Source of the DNA: Rheinheimera baltica DSM 14885
Lineage (GTDB): Bacteria > Pseudomonadota > Gammaproteobacteria > Enterobacterales > Alteromonadaceae
NCBI RefSeq assembly: GCF_000425345.1
Contig: NZ_AUDG01000021.1
Span: 1 to 60,506 of the forward strand
Direction of reading: 5' to 3'
Length of the DNA: 60,506 nucleotides
Positions 18,286 through 29,413 of the stretch are shown in pieces. The notes beneath the pieces are model-generated. The model did not search any database. It was given only the letters and a program-made list of their open reading frames with translations, and had not been told where the DNA came from. Numbering within the stretch: the first letter of the stretch is position 1; the number at the start of each line of letters is the position of its first letter. Both the position numbers and the translations under genes were made by a program.

Positions 18286-21003
18286 TTAAACTAACTTACC
18301 GTGACACTGTTTGTATTTCATACCTGAGCCACAAGGACAGGGATCATTACGACCTACTTTATCTTGTTCGCGAAACACCGGACCGCGTGGTAAATCGTCT
18401 GGCACATTACCACTAACCTGCTCAGCCGGGGCGTGTTGATAAGCATGTGGTACGGCATCCGCTTTTCGGCGTTGCTCATCAACCGCGGCAACATCTTCAG
18501 CCGCTTTTACCTGAACCCGGCCTAATACACCGACAACATCAATCTTCAGGTTTTCTAGCATAGTAGAAAACAACTCGAAGGCTTCACGCTTGTATTCTTG
18601 CTTCGGGTTCTTCTGTGCGTAACCACGCAGGTTAATGCCCTGACGCAAGTGATCCATTGCCGCCAAATGCTCTTTCCAGTGCGTATCCAAACTTTGTAAC
18701 ATAATTGCTTTTTCAAATTGGCGTAATACGTCTGGGCCAACCATTTGCTCTTTGTCGCTGTACGCTTTTTCAACTTCTTGTTGAATACGCTCGCGAAGCT
18801 TTTCTTCAAATAACTTCTTATCCTCTGCCAACCATTGCGTAATAGGCAAATTCATTAAGAAGTCGGCTTTTAAGCGTTGCTCTAAACCTGGTATGTCCCA
18901 CATCTCATCCAGGGACTGAGGCGGAATATACTGGCTAATAATACCGTCAATAACATCAAAACGGATTGCAGTGATGGTTTCACTGATATCAGTCGCATCT
19001 AACAGCTCGTTACGCTGTTCGTACACCACTTTACGTTGGTCGTTTGCTACATCATCAAATTCAAGCAGTTGCTTACGAATATCAAAGTTACGCGCTTCAA
19101 CTTTGCGCTGTGCATTTTCAATGGCACGGCTTACCCAAGGGTGCTCAATCGCTTCGCCTTTTTCCATCCCCAAACGACGCATCATCCCAGCCATACGGTC
19201 GGAAGCAAAAATACGCATCAGGCTGTCATCCAGCGACAGATAAAATCGGCTTGAACCCGGATCGCCCTGACGGCCTGAACGACCACGTAACTGGTTATCA
19301 ATACGGCGTGATTCGTGACGCTCAGTAGCGATAATATGCAAGCCACCCGCGCTAATTACCGCATCGTGTCGCACTTGCCATTCGGCTTTCACTTTTTCTT
19401 TATCAGCATCAGTAGCGTCAGCACCCAGTGCCGCCAATTCGGCCTGCAAGTTACCGCCCAATACGATGTCTGTACCACGACCTGCCATATTGGTTGCAAT
19501 GGTTACCGTACCAGGTTGGCCGGCTTGAGCGATAATTTGCGCTTCATTCGCGTGGAACTTGGCGTTCAGTACCTGATGCTTAATTTTGGCTTTGTTTAAC
19601 AGGTTAGATAAGTACTCTGAGCTTTCAATTGATGCAGTACCCACCAACACCGGCCGTCCGGCATCGCGCGTTTCAATAATGTCGGCAATAATCGCCTGAT
19701 ATTTATCTTCAGCATTTAAGTAAACTAAATCAGCCATGTCTTTACGAACCATCGGCCGGTTAGTTGGCACTACAATCGTTTCCAGACCATAGATTTGCTG
19801 AAATTCAAAAGCCTCAGTGTCAGCTGTACCTGTCATGCCAGACAGTTTGTCATATAACCGGAAGTAATTCTGGAATGTGATGGATGCCAGCGTTTGGTTT
19901 TCGTTCTGAATTTTAACGCCTTCTTTGGCTTCAACAGCCTGGTGCAAACCCTCTGACCAACGGCGGCCTTCCATTGTGCGACCTGTGTGCTCATCGACAA
20001 TGATGATCTCACCCTCTTTTACGACGTAATCAACGTCGCGCTTAAACAGCTGGTGCGCCCGCAGTGCAGCATAGACGTGATGCAGCAAGGTAATGTTAGC
20101 CGCTGAAAACAAGGTGTCATGCTCTTGAATTAAGCCATGCTCACGCAGCATGTCTTCAACTTTTATTTGACCTTGTTCAGTTAAATACACCTGGCGGGCT
20201 TTTTCATCGACGGTAAAGTGGCCATCGCCGTGAGCACCTTCTTCGTCTTCTTTGTCCTGCTTAACCAGTTGTGGTACCAGTACGTTAATTTGTTTATACA
20301 GCTCTGAGCTGTCTTCAGCCGGACCAGAAATAATTAATGGTGTACGGGCTTCGTCGATTAAAATTGAATCCACTTCATCGATAATGGCAAATGCTTGATC
20401 ACGTTGAGCACGATCTGCTGGCGAAAACGCCATATTGTCGCGCAAATAATCAAAGCCGAATTCATTGTTTGTACCGTAAGTAATATCCGCAGCATAAGCC
20501 TGTTGCTTTTCATGCGGCGCCATACCAGGAACGTTTACACCCACGGTTAATCCCAGGAAAGAAAATAACGGCGCATTGGTCTGTGCATCGCGCCGGGCCA
20601 GATAGTCATTCACGGTAATAACATGAACACCGCCGCCACTTAACGCATTCAGGTAAGCGGGCAAGGTTGCCGTTAAGGTTTTACCCTCACCGGTACGCAT
20701 TTCAGAAATTTTGCCCTGATGCAGCACCATGCCACCGATTAACTGCACATCAAAGTGGCGCATACCAAACACCCGCTTACTGGCTTCGCGCACAGTTGCA
20801 AATGCCTGCGGTAAGAGGTCATCTAACGTGCTGCCATCGGCTAGTTGTTGTTTAAATTCTTGTGTTTTATGTTTCAGCTGGTCGTCGGATAAGGCTTCAA
20901 ACTCTGCCTCTAACGCATTGATCTGCTGTGCTTGTTTTTCTAATTTTTTTAAGAAGCGGTCGTTGCGGCTACCAAATAATTTGGTAAAAAGTTTTCCAAA
21001 CAT
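18286..21003 (-). CDS. secA: Preprotein translocase ATPase
   Basis: The motor of Sec protein export. The 905 residues carry Walker [22 protein letters not shown]-type [12 protein letters not shown], helicase motif [11 protein letters not shown] and [13 protein letters not shown]-terminal zinc-binding tail, [14 protein letters not shown], contacts SecB and lipids. In E. coli, secA is preceded by the secretion-monitor gene secM and follows lpxC. Here no secM is seen, and the gap to lpxC contains dciA on the opposite strand, so SecM-type arrest control is absent. Confidence 0.98.
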   Translation of the reverse strand: MFGKLFTKLFGSRNDRFLKKLEKQAQQINALEAEFEALSDDQLKHKTQEFKQQLADGSTLDDLLPQAFATVREASKRVFGMRHFDVQLIGGMVLHQGKISEMRTGEGKTLTATLPAYLNALSGGGVHVITVNDYLARRDAQTNAPLFSFLGLTVGVNVPGMAPHEKQQAYAADITYGTNNEFGFDYLRDNMAFSPADRAQRDQAFAIIDEVDSILIDEARTPLIISGPAEDSSELYKQINVLVPQLVKQDKEDEEGAHGDGHFTVDEKARQVYLTEQGQIKVEDMLREHGLIQEHDTLFSAANITLLHHVYAALRAHQLFKRDVDYVVKEGEIIIVDEHTGRTMEGRRWSEGLHQAVEAKEGVKIQNENQTLASITFQNYFRLYDKLSGMTGTADTEAFEFQQIYGLETIVVPTNRPMVRKDMADLVYLNAEDKYQAIIADIIETRDAGRPVLVGTASIESSEYLSNLLNKAKIKHQVLNAKFHANEAQIIAQAGQPGTVTIATNMAGRGTDIVLGGNLQAELAALGADATDADKEKVKAEWQVRHDAVISAGGLHIIATERHESRRIDNQLRGRSGRQGDPGSSRFYLSLDDSLMRIFASDRMAGMMRRLGMEKGEAIEHPWVSRAIENAQRKVEARNFDIRKQLLEFDDVANDQRKVVYEQRNELLDATDISETITAIRFDVIDGIISQYIPPQSLDEMWDIPGLEQRLKADFLMNLPITQWLAEDKKLFEEKLRERIQQEVEKAYSDKEQMVGPDVLRQFEKAIMLQSLDTHWKEHLAAMDHLRQGINLRGYAQKNPKQEYKREAFELFSTMLENLKIDVVGVLGRVQVKAAEDVAAVDEQRRKADAVPHAYQHAPAEQVSGNVPDDLPRGPVFREQDKVGRNDPCPCGSGMKYKQCHGKLV

Positions 21004-21201
21004 TATCCAAATACCATGTTAAGTTAAAACTGCAGTGCAGCCCTGGCGGCGCTCGGCCCGACCAGTAATAAGATTAAAACCCCAGCATATTACGCCAGAT
21101 ATGGTGACCAATGCTAACGCTTTCAAGGTGCAACATTCTTTGTCTTCACAGAAGCTGCTACACTGGGCCAATATATATAATGCTGCAAAGGCACAGAAGC
21201 A

Positions 21202-21675
21202 ATGGCCCGTTATACACAAAAACCTCAGGACATAAGTAAGGTGTTATCGCACAGCACGTTAGCTTTGCAGCAGCAACAGGTTAGCTTGGTGCAACAGCTA
21301 AATCAGGTACTTGCTGAGGTACTCCAACTTGAGCAGCTCAGTTTCTGCCAGGTTAGCTGCATTCGCGATGGCCGGGCAGTCATATTATCTGCCTCTGCGC
21401 CCTGGCTAACCCGTTTAAAATTGCAGCGCGACGCCATTCTAGACAATTTTCGCCGAAAAATCTTGCCTGATTTGGCAGGAATTGACATAGAGGCCTCTCC
21501 AAATGGCCAGATCAATAAACTGCAAGTGCCAATACCTCAAAAAAACAGCCATCATTTATCTGCCAGCGCAGCTGTAGCATTGCGGGCCGTGGCAAAAGGT
21601 AGTGATGGCGCGTTAAAACAGGCACTGCTAAAACTCGCGCAAAACGCCGATATCAAAAATAATAAAACCCGGTAA
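21202..21675 (+). CDS. dciA: DUF721 protein, probable DciA helicase-loading factor
   Basis: A 157-residue protein of the DciA/DUF721 family. The family core is seen in LSFCQVSCIRDGRAVILSAS and PWLTRLKLQRDAILDNF. DciA is the ancestral partner that helps load the replicative helicase DnaB in bacteria lacking the phage-derived DnaC. Its position between secA and lpxC, on the opposite strand, is conserved in Vibrio and alteromonads. The start at 21202 gives MARYTQKPQ. Assignment by motif and context. Confidence 0.82.
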   Translation: MARYTQKPQDISKVLSHSTLALQQQQVSLVQQLNQVLAEVLQLEQLSFCQVSCIRDGRAVILSASAPWLTRLKLQRDAILDNFRRKILPDLAGIDIEASPNGQINKLQVPIPQKNSHHLSASAAVALRAVAKGSDGALKQALLKLAQNADIKNNKTR

Positions 21676-21687
21676 GAACCGGGTTTT
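21664..21687. terminator. Bidirectional terminator between dciA and lpxC
   Basis: AAAACCCGG (21664-21672), loop TAAGAA, CCGGGTTTT (21679-21687). The dciA stop codon TAA (21673-21675) forms the first half of the loop, so the last codons of dciA are the left arm. It should end dciA on plus and lpxC on minus, where A-runs on the left become U-runs. Confidence 0.85.
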
Positions 21688-21707
21688 ATGTTGCTTTTAA
21701 GCTGACG

Positions 21708-22619
21708 TTACGCCAATTGCGGCGCTAAATAAGAAATAGGCATCTGTGCTTTGTCTTCAAAACTCACAAACTCCCAGTTTTCCTGATTGGCAAGTACCGC
21801 ACACAATAACTGGTTATTCAGTGCATGACCTGTTTTGAAAGACTTAAACTCGCCCAAAATACTGTAACCTGCCATATACAAGTCACCAATGGCATCCAAA
21901 ATTTTGTGCTTAATAAATTCATCGTCATAGCGCAAACCATCTTGGTTCAGCACTCGGTATTCGTCCAATACCACAGCATTATCAAAGCTGCCACCCAGTG
22001 CAAGATTATTAGCTCGTAAGTACTCTACTTCATGTAAAAAACCAAAAGTACGGGCGCGACTAATATCCTTAATAAAACCCGCAGCAGAAAAATCCATTAC
22101 CATATGTTGGGTGGTTTCTGCGATGACCGGATGAGCAAATTCGATGGCGAAATCAATTTTAAAACCATGGTGAGGCTTCAACTCTGCCCATTTATCACCA
22201 TCTTCAACCCGTACCGCTTTTTTGATGCGAATAAATTTTTTCGCTAAGCGTTGTTCTGCAACACCGGCTTCAAGTAGTAAATAGACAAAGGGGTTGGCAC
22301 TGCCATCCATAATAGGAATTTCGGCTGAGTCTACTTCAACAACTAAGTTGTCGATTCCCAGCCCGGCAATGGCCGCCATCAGGTGTTCAGTGGTGGATAA
22401 CCGCACGCCATTTTCATTAATTAAACAGGTACACATTACTGTATCACCGACTAATTCCGGCTTTACTTTAAAATCGACAACAGGGTTAAGATCGACACGA
22501 CGGAACACAATGCCCGTATTATCCGGCGCAGGTCGGAGAGTAAGCGTAACCTTTTCGCCTTTGTGTAATCCCACTCCAATGGAGCTTACTGTCTTGTCGA
22601 TAGTACGTTGTTTAATCAT
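21708..22619 (-). CDS. lpxC: UDP-3-O-acyl-N-acetylglucosamine deacetylase
   Basis: Zinc enzyme of the first committed step of lipid A synthesis. I use the ATG at 22617-22619 (303 residues) because [20 protein letters not shown] is the family N-terminus and AGGAAG lies upstream; the longer frame adds 27 spurious residues. Zinc ligands are in [10 protein letters not shown] (His) and in [14 protein letters not shown] (His and Asp). It is the last gene of the dcw cluster, 132 bases after ftsZ, as in E. coli. The C-terminal tail, which marks the protein for FtsH control in E. coli, differs in sequence. Confidence 0.98.
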   Translation of the reverse strand: MIKQRTIDKTVSSIGVGLHKGEKVTLTLRPAPDNTGIVFRRVDLNPVVDFKVKPELVGDTVMCTCLINENGVRLSTTEHLMAAIAGLGIDNLVVEVDSAEIPIMDGSANPFVYLLLEAGVAEQRLAKKFIRIKKAVRVEDGDKWAELKPHHGFKIDFAIEFAHPVIAETTQHMVMDFSAAGFIKDISRARTFGFLHEVEYLRANNLALGGSFDNAVVLDEYRVLNQDGLRYDDEFIKHKILDAIGDLYMAGYSILGEFKSFKTGHALNNQLLCAVLANQENWEFVSFEDKAQMPISYLAPQLA

Positions 22620-22751
22620 AATTTCTTCCTGCTCAAAATTTAAGCAATCACAAAATGGCGGCGAAGCATAGCATAACGTGGCAATTATGCCAAATTTCAC
22701 TGAACAGCAGCTTAATCCTGCTGTCGGCCTTGCCTGCGACTCAGTATAGAC

Positions 22752-23921
22752 TTAGTCGGCTTGTTTGCGTAAAAACGCCGGAATATCAAATATATCGATA
22801 TTTGCCTTACTTTCAGCCTGAGGCTTAGCTGACGCTGCCTGCGGCTGCTCCAATTTAGTATGTTGTACTTCTGGATTCAGTGCTGCGCCACCATGAGTGC
22901 CATAAAACGGTTTTTGCGTCTCTACCGGGCGGTTGCTCGGCACTAAGCTGATATCTGGGCGGCGATCGATACCGATACCCGTTGCAACAACGGTTACCCG
23001 CAATTCATCTTGCATCGTCGGGTCGATAACAGCACCTACAACCACAGTCGCGTTTTCAGAGGCAAACGCTTTAACTGCATTACCTACGGTTTCAAACTCA
23101 TCAATGCTGATATCTAAACCGGCTGTAATGTTAACCAAAATGCCCTTCGCACCCGACAAATCAATATCTTCCAACAGCGGGCTGGAAATGGCCTGCTCGG
23201 CAGCTTCTTCTGCCCGATCAGGGCCAGAAGCACGACCACTACCCATCATGGCAGTACCCATTTCTGACATCACAGTACGTACGTCAGCAAAGTCAACGTT
23301 GATTAATCCCGGACGGGTAATCAGTTCGGCAATACCCTGCACTGCACCCAGCAACACATTGTTCGCTGCTTTAAACGCATCCAGTAAGCTGGTGCCTTTA
23401 CCAAGTACCTTTAATAACTTGTCATTTGGAATGGTGATCAGTGAATCAACGTGCTTGCTCAGTTCCAGAATACCTTCATCAGCAAAAGCGGTACGCTTTT
23501 TACCTTCAAACGGAAATGGCTTAGTAACCACTGCTACAGTTAAGATACCCAGTTCACGCGCCACTTCGGCCACGATTGGCGCTGCACCAGTACCTGTACC
23601 ACCACCCATGCCGGCTGCGATAAAAATCATATCTGCGCCTTGAATGGTTTTTTTAATTGTCTCACGATCTTCCTCTGCTGAGCGACGACCAATTTCAGGG
23701 TTAGCGCCTGCGCCTAAACCCTTAGTTACGTTCGCGCCTAACTGCAGCGTGATGTGTGCTGAAGAATTACGCAGTGCCTGTGCATCGGTATTCGCCGCGA
23801 CAAACTCTACACCTTCAATATTGCTAGCAACCATATACTCGACTGCATTACCGCCGCCGCCGCCAACACCAATCACTTTAATTACAGCTTCTTCGCTGTG
23901 GTTTTCCATTAACTCAAACAT
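22752..23921 (-). CDS. ftsZ: Cell division GTPase (tubulin homologue)
   Basis: Forms the Z ring. 389 residues with [10 protein letters not shown] near residue 18, the tubulin signature [10 protein letters not shown] near 106, and the T7-loop region [12 protein letters not shown] variable linker is followed by the conserved C-terminal peptide [11 protein letters not shown], which binds FtsA and ZipA. GGAGAGAGAG precedes the ATG. The 27-base gap to ftsA keeps it in the dcw transcript. Confidence 0.99.
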   Translation of the reverse strand: MFELMENHSEEAVIKVIGVGGGGGNAVEYMVASNIEGVEFVAANTDAQALRNSSAHITLQLGANVTKGLGAGANPEIGRRSAEEDRETIKKTIQGADMIFIAAGMGGGTGTGAAPIVAEVARELGILTVAVVTKPFPFEGKKRTAFADEGILELSKHVDSLITIPNDKLLKVLGKGTSLLDAFKAANNVLLGAVQGIAELITRPGLINVDFADVRTVMSEMGTAMMGSGRASGPDRAEEAAEQAISSPLLEDIDLSGAKGILVNITAGLDISIDEFETVGNAVKAFASENATVVVGAVIDPTMQDELRVTVVATGIGIDRRPDISLVPSNRPVETQKPFYGTHGGAALNPEVQHTKLEQPQAASAKPQAESKANIDIFDIPAFLRKQAD

Positions 23922-23948
23922 AGCTCTCTCTCCGTTTCTACGCTTACT

Positions 23949-25184
23949 TTAAAATTCGCCTTTGAACCAGCTGCTGATCCGTTTAAAGAAACTGCCAACT
24001 GAATCCCGCACATCCGCATTTTTTTTCTGCTGAGTGCGTGCGTCTTTACCATACAGCAATAACCCCACTACGCTGGCGTAGGCCGGGTCCTGTACGTATT
24101 CTTTTAAACCGGTAACATGCATAGGCTGCCCTACGCGCACCGGCATTTGAAAAATGTCTTCGGCAAACTCTACCGCACCTTCCATTTTGGCGGTGCCTCC
24201 GGTTAGCACAACGCCGGCGGCAATTTGTTCTTCAAGGCCACTACTGCGAATTTCTTCCAGTACCAGCTCAAACAATTCCTGATAGCGCGGCTCTACTACT
24301 TCAGCCAAGGTATGACGGGACATAGACCGCGCAGGCCTGCCGCCAACACTGGGTACTTCAATACTTTCCTCTTTGCCCACCATGCTGCGAAGTGCGCAGG
24401 CATACTGCACTTTAATGTCTTCAGCATGACTGATTGGCGTACGAAATATTTTGGCGATATCACTGGTAACCTGATTTCCGGCTACTGGAATAACCGCGGT
24501 ATGACGCAAGGCACCATTGGTATAAATTGATATATCAATAGTGCCGCCGCCCATGTCGACGACACAGACACCCAGTTCTTTTTCGTCTTCAGTCAGTACC
24601 GCAAAACTTGATGCCAGCGAGGTAAAAATAAGCTGGTCAACATGCAAGCCACAACGCTCAACACATTTTTCGATATTTTTTGCCATATCATTAGCACAGG
24701 TTATAATGTGCGCTTTTGCTTCCATCCGCACACCAGACATACCAACCGGGCTTTTAATGCCTTCTTGCATATCAACTGAAAACTCTTGCGGTAGCACATG
24801 CAACATACGGCGCTCGGCAGAAATAGGTACTGACTTTGCCGCATGAATAACGTTAGACACGTCTTCAGCCGTTACTTCAGTGTCATTAATCGGCACCATG
24901 CCACTTTCGTTCTGGCAGCGAATATGTTTTCCGGTGATACCTAAATACACAGAAGAAACCCGGCAATCAGCCATCAACTCAGCTTCGTCAATAGCGCGTT
25001 GAACAGCTTGAACCACCAGATTTAAATCGTTAACACCGCCTTTATCCATGCCACGAGATACATGAGTACCGACACCTACAATGCTAAGTTTGTCGTCTGC
25101 CGTAATTTCGCCTACCACCGCTTTAATTTGTGCAGTGCCGATATCAAGGCCAACAATCAAATCTCTATCTAACGACTTCGTCAT
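23949..25184 (-). CDS. ftsA: Cell division actin-like membrane anchor for FtsZ
   Basis: An actin-fold ATPase of 411 residues that tethers the Z ring. Seen: LIVGLDIGTAQIKAVVGE (phosphate 1), CVVDMGGGTIDISIY (phosphate 2), GVVLTGGTAKMEGAVE (adenosine), a 1C domain between about 85 and 165, and the C-terminal amphipathic membrane helix SVGSFFKRISSWFKGEF. The start overlaps the ftsQ stop by 4 bases. Confidence 0.98.
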   Translation of the reverse strand: MTKSLDRDLIVGLDIGTAQIKAVVGEITADDKLSIVGVGTHVSRGMDKGGVNDLNLVVQAVQRAIDEAELMADCRVSSVYLGITGKHIRCQNESGMVPINDTEVTAEDVSNVIHAAKSVPISAERRMLHVLPQEFSVDMQEGIKSPVGMSGVRMEAKAHIITCANDMAKNIEKCVERCGLHVDQLIFTSLASSFAVLTEDEKELGVCVVDMGGGTIDISIYTNGALRHTAVIPVAGNQVTSDIAKIFRTPISHAEDIKVQYACALRSMVGKEESIEVPSVGGRPARSMSRHTLAEVVEPRYQELFELVLEEIRSSGLEEQIAAGVVLTGGTAKMEGAVEFAEDIFQMPVRVGQPMHVTGLKEYVQDPAYASVVGLLLYGKDARTQQKKNADVRDSVGSFFKRISSWFKGEF

Positions 25185-25933
25185 GCTTTTCTCTTTTGTT
25201 CAGTGCTATAACGCACCGCTATGCCAGTGTCGTAGCGTAAATCTACTTCAGCGACAGCGTCGGTTTTATGTTGACTGATCACCTGATACAGCTCTATAAA
25301 ACGCTGTACCCGTTTCAGAGTATCATCTCTACCTAACTTCAACGCCACACCATTACTTAAGCTTAACTGCCAGGAAAAGCGCTCGGTTAACCCCAGCGCT
25401 ACTGCATTAAATTTATGCAGGGCCAGTAAGCCCTGCATATGGCGGAACATGGTCAGAGCGTCCTGCTGGCTGCCTTCGGGGCCGGTTAGCATAGGTAGTT
25501 CCGTTTTCAGCTGCTGTAAGGGTGCTTGAAATACCTCACCCTGCTCATTTAATAATCGCTGCTGATTCCAAATAGCTACCGGCTGTTGTTCTGTAACAAC
25601 CACAACCAGGGCATCAGGCCATTGTTTGCGCACGGCTACCTGATATACCCAAGGTTGTTGCAGTAAGAACTGCTGTACCTGATCCACATTCACGCTAAAA
25701 AAGTTACCAACATACTGCTGCTGCAAAATTTGTTGCAATACGCCGGAGTTAATATGATTAAAATCACCGTACAGCCTAACGTGCCGTACAGGTGCACTTT
25801 GCTGGCTTTGCAGCCAGTCTGATACTTTAACTGCACCCCAACCTAGCGTCAGCATGGCGGCAATAAAAAACAGCACCCCGGCATAAAACGCCGGACGTTG
25901 TTTAAATTGCAGCTTCGGCAAACGCAGGTTCAT
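25181..25933 (-). CDS. ftsQ: Divisome assembly protein
   Basis: A bitopic inner-membrane protein of 250 residues that links early and late division proteins (FtsB, FtsL). One membrane segment lies at about 16-38 (AGVLFFIAAMLTLGWGAV). A periplasmic POTRA domain begins near VRHVRLYGDFNHINSGVLQQ and is followed by the beta domain with WPDALVVVVTEQQPVAIWN. It lies 2 bases after ddlB and overlaps ftsA by 4 bases. Confidence 0.96.
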   Translation of the reverse strand: MNLRLPKLQFKQRPAFYAGVLFFIAAMLTLGWGAVKVSDWLQSQQSAPVRHVRLYGDFNHINSGVLQQILQQQYVGNFFSVNVDQVQQFLLQQPWVYQVAVRKQWPDALVVVVTEQQPVAIWNQQRLLNEQGEVFQAPLQQLKTELPMLTGPEGSQQDALTMFRHMQGLLALHKFNAVALGLTERFSWQLSLSNGVALKLGRDDTLKRVQRFIELYQVISQHKTDAVAEVDLRYDTGIAVRYSTEQKRKA

Positions 25934-25935
25934 GA

Positions 25936-26865
25936 CTATTTGTTCCCATGTGTTTGCGCCAATATGGCCAACACCAGTTGTTGAAAACTCAAGCCCGCTG
26001 CCTTAGCGGCCATCGGCACTAACGACTTCTCAGTCATACCCGGCACGGTATTTACTTCGAGCAAATAATGCTGGCCGCTGTTGTCCAGCATTATATCAAC
26101 CCTACCCCAACCCGATGCACCGACTGCTTTAAAGGCACTAAATGCAGTCTGCTGCATGGCGGCAGTCACTTCAGCGTCTAACGGGGCCGGGCACAGGTAC
26201 TCGGTGCTGTTAGCCTGATATTTTGCTTCGTAATCGTAAAAAGCACGTGGCGTGCGCATTTCAACTATGGGCAAAACCTGATCATTTAACATGGCAACCG
26301 TAAACTCACGGCCAGTTATCCAACGTTCGACTAATATCTCACTGTCGTATTGCAAAGCAGCCGTAACGGCTTGTTGTAACTCTATTGCTGTGCTCGCCGC
26401 GCTCATACCAATACTGGAGCCTTCATTGGCGGGCTTAACCATTACTTTACCACCCAAGCTGGCTAAAACGCCGGCAAAGTCAGTATCATTGCTATGCACT
26501 ACCGCAAAAGGCGCTGTTGGTAACTGCTGTGCCTGAAATAACCACTTGCAGCGAATTTTGTCCATGGCAAGTGCCGAACCGAGTACGCCGCTGCCAGTAT
26601 AAGGTAAACCCTGCAGCTGCAATGCCCCCTGCATGGTGCCATCTTCACCACCGCGGCCATGCAATACGATAAACACCCGCTCAGCTCCGATTTCAACCAG
26701 TTCAGTAAGCGCTTGCTGCTGTGGATCAAATGCAAACGCATCCACACCCGCATCTGTTAGCGCTTTAAGCACTGCAGCACCGGAGCGCAGCGACACATCG
26801 CGTTCAGCTGAATTACCGCCAAACATCACCGCAACCTTACCAAAAGCACTTACGGTACTGCTCAT
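25936..26865 (-). CDS. ddlB: D-alanine--D-alanine ligase B
   Basis: An ATP-grasp enzyme of 309 residues that makes the D-Ala-D-Ala dipeptide used by MurF. The N-terminus has [17 protein letters not shown]. Substrate and Mg sites show in [36 protein letters not shown] and [17 protein letters not shown]. It overlaps murC by 4 bases and precedes ftsQ by 2. Confidence 0.98.
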   Translation of the reverse strand: MSSTVSAFGKVAVMFGGNSAERDVSLRSGAAVLKALTDAGVDAFAFDPQQQALTELVEIGAERVFIVLHGRGGEDGTMQGALQLQGLPYTGSGVLGSALAMDKIRCKWLFQAQQLPTAPFAVVHSNDTDFAGVLASLGGKVMVKPANEGSSIGMSAASTAIELQQAVTAALQYDSEILVERWITGREFTVAMLNDQVLPIVEMRTPRAFYDYEAKYQANSTEYLCPAPLDAEVTAAMQQTAFSAFKAVGASGWGRVDIMLDNSGQHYLLEVNTVPGMTEKSLVPMAAKAAGLSFQQLVLAILAQTHGNK

Positions 26866-28316
26866 GCCTTTTCTCCTGCGCTGAGTTTAAGTTGTTGAAT
26901 ATTTAACTGCATTGCAGCCAGTTGTTTGACTAAAGCACCAATATTGCCAGCGCCCTGGGTTAAGAGTACATCGCCATCTTGCAGCACGGTCGCCAAACTA
27001 GGCGCTAGTTCTTGAGGCTCAGCAACGTATACGGGGTCTATCGTGCCACGTGCCCGTATAGAACGGCATAAGCTGCGGCTGTCAGCTCCGGCAATCGGTG
27101 CTTCACCGGCACTGTAGACTTCCAACAAAAGCAATTTGTCTACGCTAGATAAGACCTTTGAAAAATCTTCATATAAATCGCGGGTACGGGTATACCGGTG
27201 CGGCTGATATGCCATCACTAAACGCCGTTCAGGCCATGCCGCACGCACTGCTGCTACTGTTGCGGCAACTTCCGTAGGGTGATGGCCATAGTCGTCTAGC
27301 AATAATACGCGGCCATTACCGGTATCAAATTCACCATATTGCTGAAAACGCCGGCCGATACCTTCAAATTTGCTCAATGCCTGTAAAATAGCGTGTTCGG
27401 CAATTCCCTCATCCAACGCCAACGCATAAGCTGCAGTAGCATTTAAAGCGTTATGCCTGCCTGGCAAATTAAGCACTACCTCTCGCTGGTTACCATTATT
27501 ATCGGTAATGGTGAACTGGCTTTGTGTGCCACTCTGGCTAAATTCGCTGATAACAAAATCAGCATCCTCACTAAAACCATAGGTTAAAACCGTACGTCCA
27601 ATTTGCGAAATTAAGCTGCGTAATACCGGGTCATCAATACACACCACAGCAACACCATAAAAAGGCAGGTTATGACAAAACTCCAGATAGGTTGCTTTGA
27701 GCTTCTCAAAGTCACCTTGATAGGTGTCCATGTGGTCCGCTTCAATATTGGTGATCACGGTGGCCAGCGGCTGCAAATGTAAAAAAGAGGCATCACTTTC
27801 GTCTGCTTCAGCAATAAGGTAACGACCTGCACCTAAACGTGCATTTGACCCGGCAGAATTAAGCAAACCACCAATAACAAAGGTGGGGTCAGTGCCCGCT
27901 TCGGCAAAGATAGACGCCAATAAACTGGTGGTAGTGGTTTTTCCGTGGGTACCAGCAACAGCTATACCATGACGAAAACGCATTAATTCACCTAACATTT
28001 CTGCCCGGCGAACTACAGGAATGCGTAGCTCACGGGCTGCGGCGATTTCCGGGTTAGTTAAATTAATTGCACTTGACACCACCACAACACTGGCACCTTC
28101 AACATTAACCGCGCTATGGCCCAGAGTGACACTGGCGCCTAAACTAACCAGCCGCTCTGTCACAGCATTAGGCGCAAGATCGGAGCCTGAAACATTATAT
28201 CCTTCGTTTACTAATACTTCCGCAATACCGCCCATACCGGCGCCGCCGATACCAACAAAGTGAATGCGCTCAACCCGTCGCATCGCGAGTTTTTTCTGCT
28301 GTGGAGTAGTTATCAT
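26862..28316 (-). CDS. murC: UDP-N-acetylmuramate--L-alanine ligase
   Basis: Adds the first amino acid of the stem peptide. 484 residues with [18 protein letters not shown] near residue 19 (UDP-MurNAc binding), ATP loop [26 protein letters not shown], and a C-terminal domain with [18 protein letters not shown]. It overlaps murG by 4 bases on one side and ddlB by 4 on the other. Confidence 0.98.
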   Translation of the reverse strand: MITTPQQKKLAMRRVERIHFVGIGGAGMGGIAEVLVNEGYNVSGSDLAPNAVTERLVSLGASVTLGHSAVNVEGASVVVVSSAINLTNPEIAAARELRIPVVRRAEMLGELMRFRHGIAVAGTHGKTTTTSLLASIFAEAGTDPTFVIGGLLNSAGSNARLGAGRYLIAEADESDASFLHLQPLATVITNIEADHMDTYQGDFEKLKATYLEFCHNLPFYGVAVVCIDDPVLRSLISQIGRTVLTYGFSEDADFVISEFSQSGTQSQFTITDNNGNQREVVLNLPGRHNALNATAAYALALDEGIAEHAILQALSKFEGIGRRFQQYGEFDTGNGRVLLLDDYGHHPTEVAATVAAVRAAWPERRLVMAYQPHRYTRTRDLYEDFSKVLSSVDKLLLLEVYSAGEAPIAGADSRSLCRSIRARGTIDPVYVAEPQELAPSLATVLQDGDVLLTQGAGNIGALVKQLAAMQLNIQQLKLSAGEKA

Positions 28317-29413
28317 ATTTGTTGTCCTGTTACTGGCTCAGCCACGGTGTGCTGACACAGCGCCACTACCTGTGCGGTTGCTTGATCTAACGCACAGGCA
28401 CGCGCTTTAACGGCCATTTGTTCTAACGCTGCTTTATCCTGTAGCCACGTTAGCAGCATTGGCAGCAGGTTCTCCGAAGTTAATTGTGTCTGGGGTAATA
28501 ACAAGGCTGCACCTTGCTCACTTAACCAGCGAGCGTTAGCCGTTTGATGATCATCTATCGCCGAAGGTAATGGCACAAATATCGCGGCAACACCGGCACA
28601 CGCCAGCTCACTTACCGTTGAGGCGCCTGCGCGACATATCACCAAATCAGCCCAAGCGTAAGCGTTAGCCATATCGTCGATAAACGCACTTACTTCGGCA
28701 GTTAAGTTTGCGCTCGTCAGCTGCTGATAGCCATGCTCAGTTTGTTCCAGTAAGGCATTGCCTGTTTGATGCCGCACCATCAGACTGCCATGCACAGCAG
28801 CCTGAGCAAATATCGCCGGCAATGAGTCGTTTAATACCTTGGCGCCAAGGCTTCCGCCAACCACCAATATTTTTAACGCGCCGTTGTAATCATGCTTTGC
28901 CGCAATATTGATAAGCTCTGCACGCACCGGGTTGCCTACCACATACTGTTTGGCATCGCCTGCAAACGCCGCAGGAAACGCCACCATCACTTTACGTGCC
29001 AGCCGTGACAGCATTCGATTGGTGCTGCCGGCAACGGCATTTTGTTCATGTATCAACAAGGGGGTACGCTGTAGCCAGGCAGCAACGCCACCGGGGCCAC
29101 TGGCGTAGCCGCCAAAGCCAAGCACCAGATCCGGCTTTATCCTCTTCAGTACGTTGAAAGCTTGCCACACCGACTGCACTAGCATCCAGGGTGCTTTAAG
29201 CAGTGACATCAAGCCTTTGCCCCGCAAACCTGAAACGTCAATGGTATGAAACGGCCAGCCAAACTGCGGCACCAGTATCGCTTCCATCCGATTTGCCGTG
29301 CCTAACCAATGCACCTGCCAACCGGCATCATGCAGCGAAGACGCAACCGCTTGTGCTGGGAATATATGCCCGCCAGTACCGCCAGCCATGATCAGAATGC
29401 AGGGTTTAGTCAT
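28313..29413 (-). CDS. murG: Lipid II synthase (GlcNAc transferase)
   Basis: Transfers GlcNAc to lipid I on the inner face of the membrane. I start at the ATG at 29411-29413 (366 residues) because AGGAGG lies just upstream and [20 protein letters not shown] is the conserved N-terminus; the longer frame adds 15 residues. The GT-B fold donor site shows in [16 protein letters not shown] and [16 protein letters not shown]. It overlaps the ftsW end by 8 bases. Confidence 0.98.
   Translation of the reverse strand: MTKPCILIMAGGTGGHIFPAQAVASSLHDAGWQVHWLGTANRMEAILVPQFGWPFHTIDVSGLRGKGLMSLLKAPWMLVQSVWQAFNVLKRIKPDLVLGFGGYASGPGGVAAWLQRTPLLIHEQNAVAGSTNRMLSRLARKVMVAFPAAFAGDAKQYVVGNPVRAELINIAAKHDYNGALKILVVGGSLGAKVLNDSLPAIFAQAAVHGSLMVRHQTGNALLEQTEHGYQQLTSANLTAEVSAFIDDMANAYAWADLVICRAGASTVSELACAGVAAIFVPLPSAIDDHQTANARWLSEQGAALLLPQTQLTSENLLPMLLTWLQDKAALEQMAVKARACALDQATAQVVALCQHTVAEPVTGQQI

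Noticed and set aside
22704..22724. ACAGCAG/CTGCTGT hairpin between lpxC and ftsZ
   Set aside because: Seven base pairs with no U-run; too weak to call a terminator in what should be one operon.
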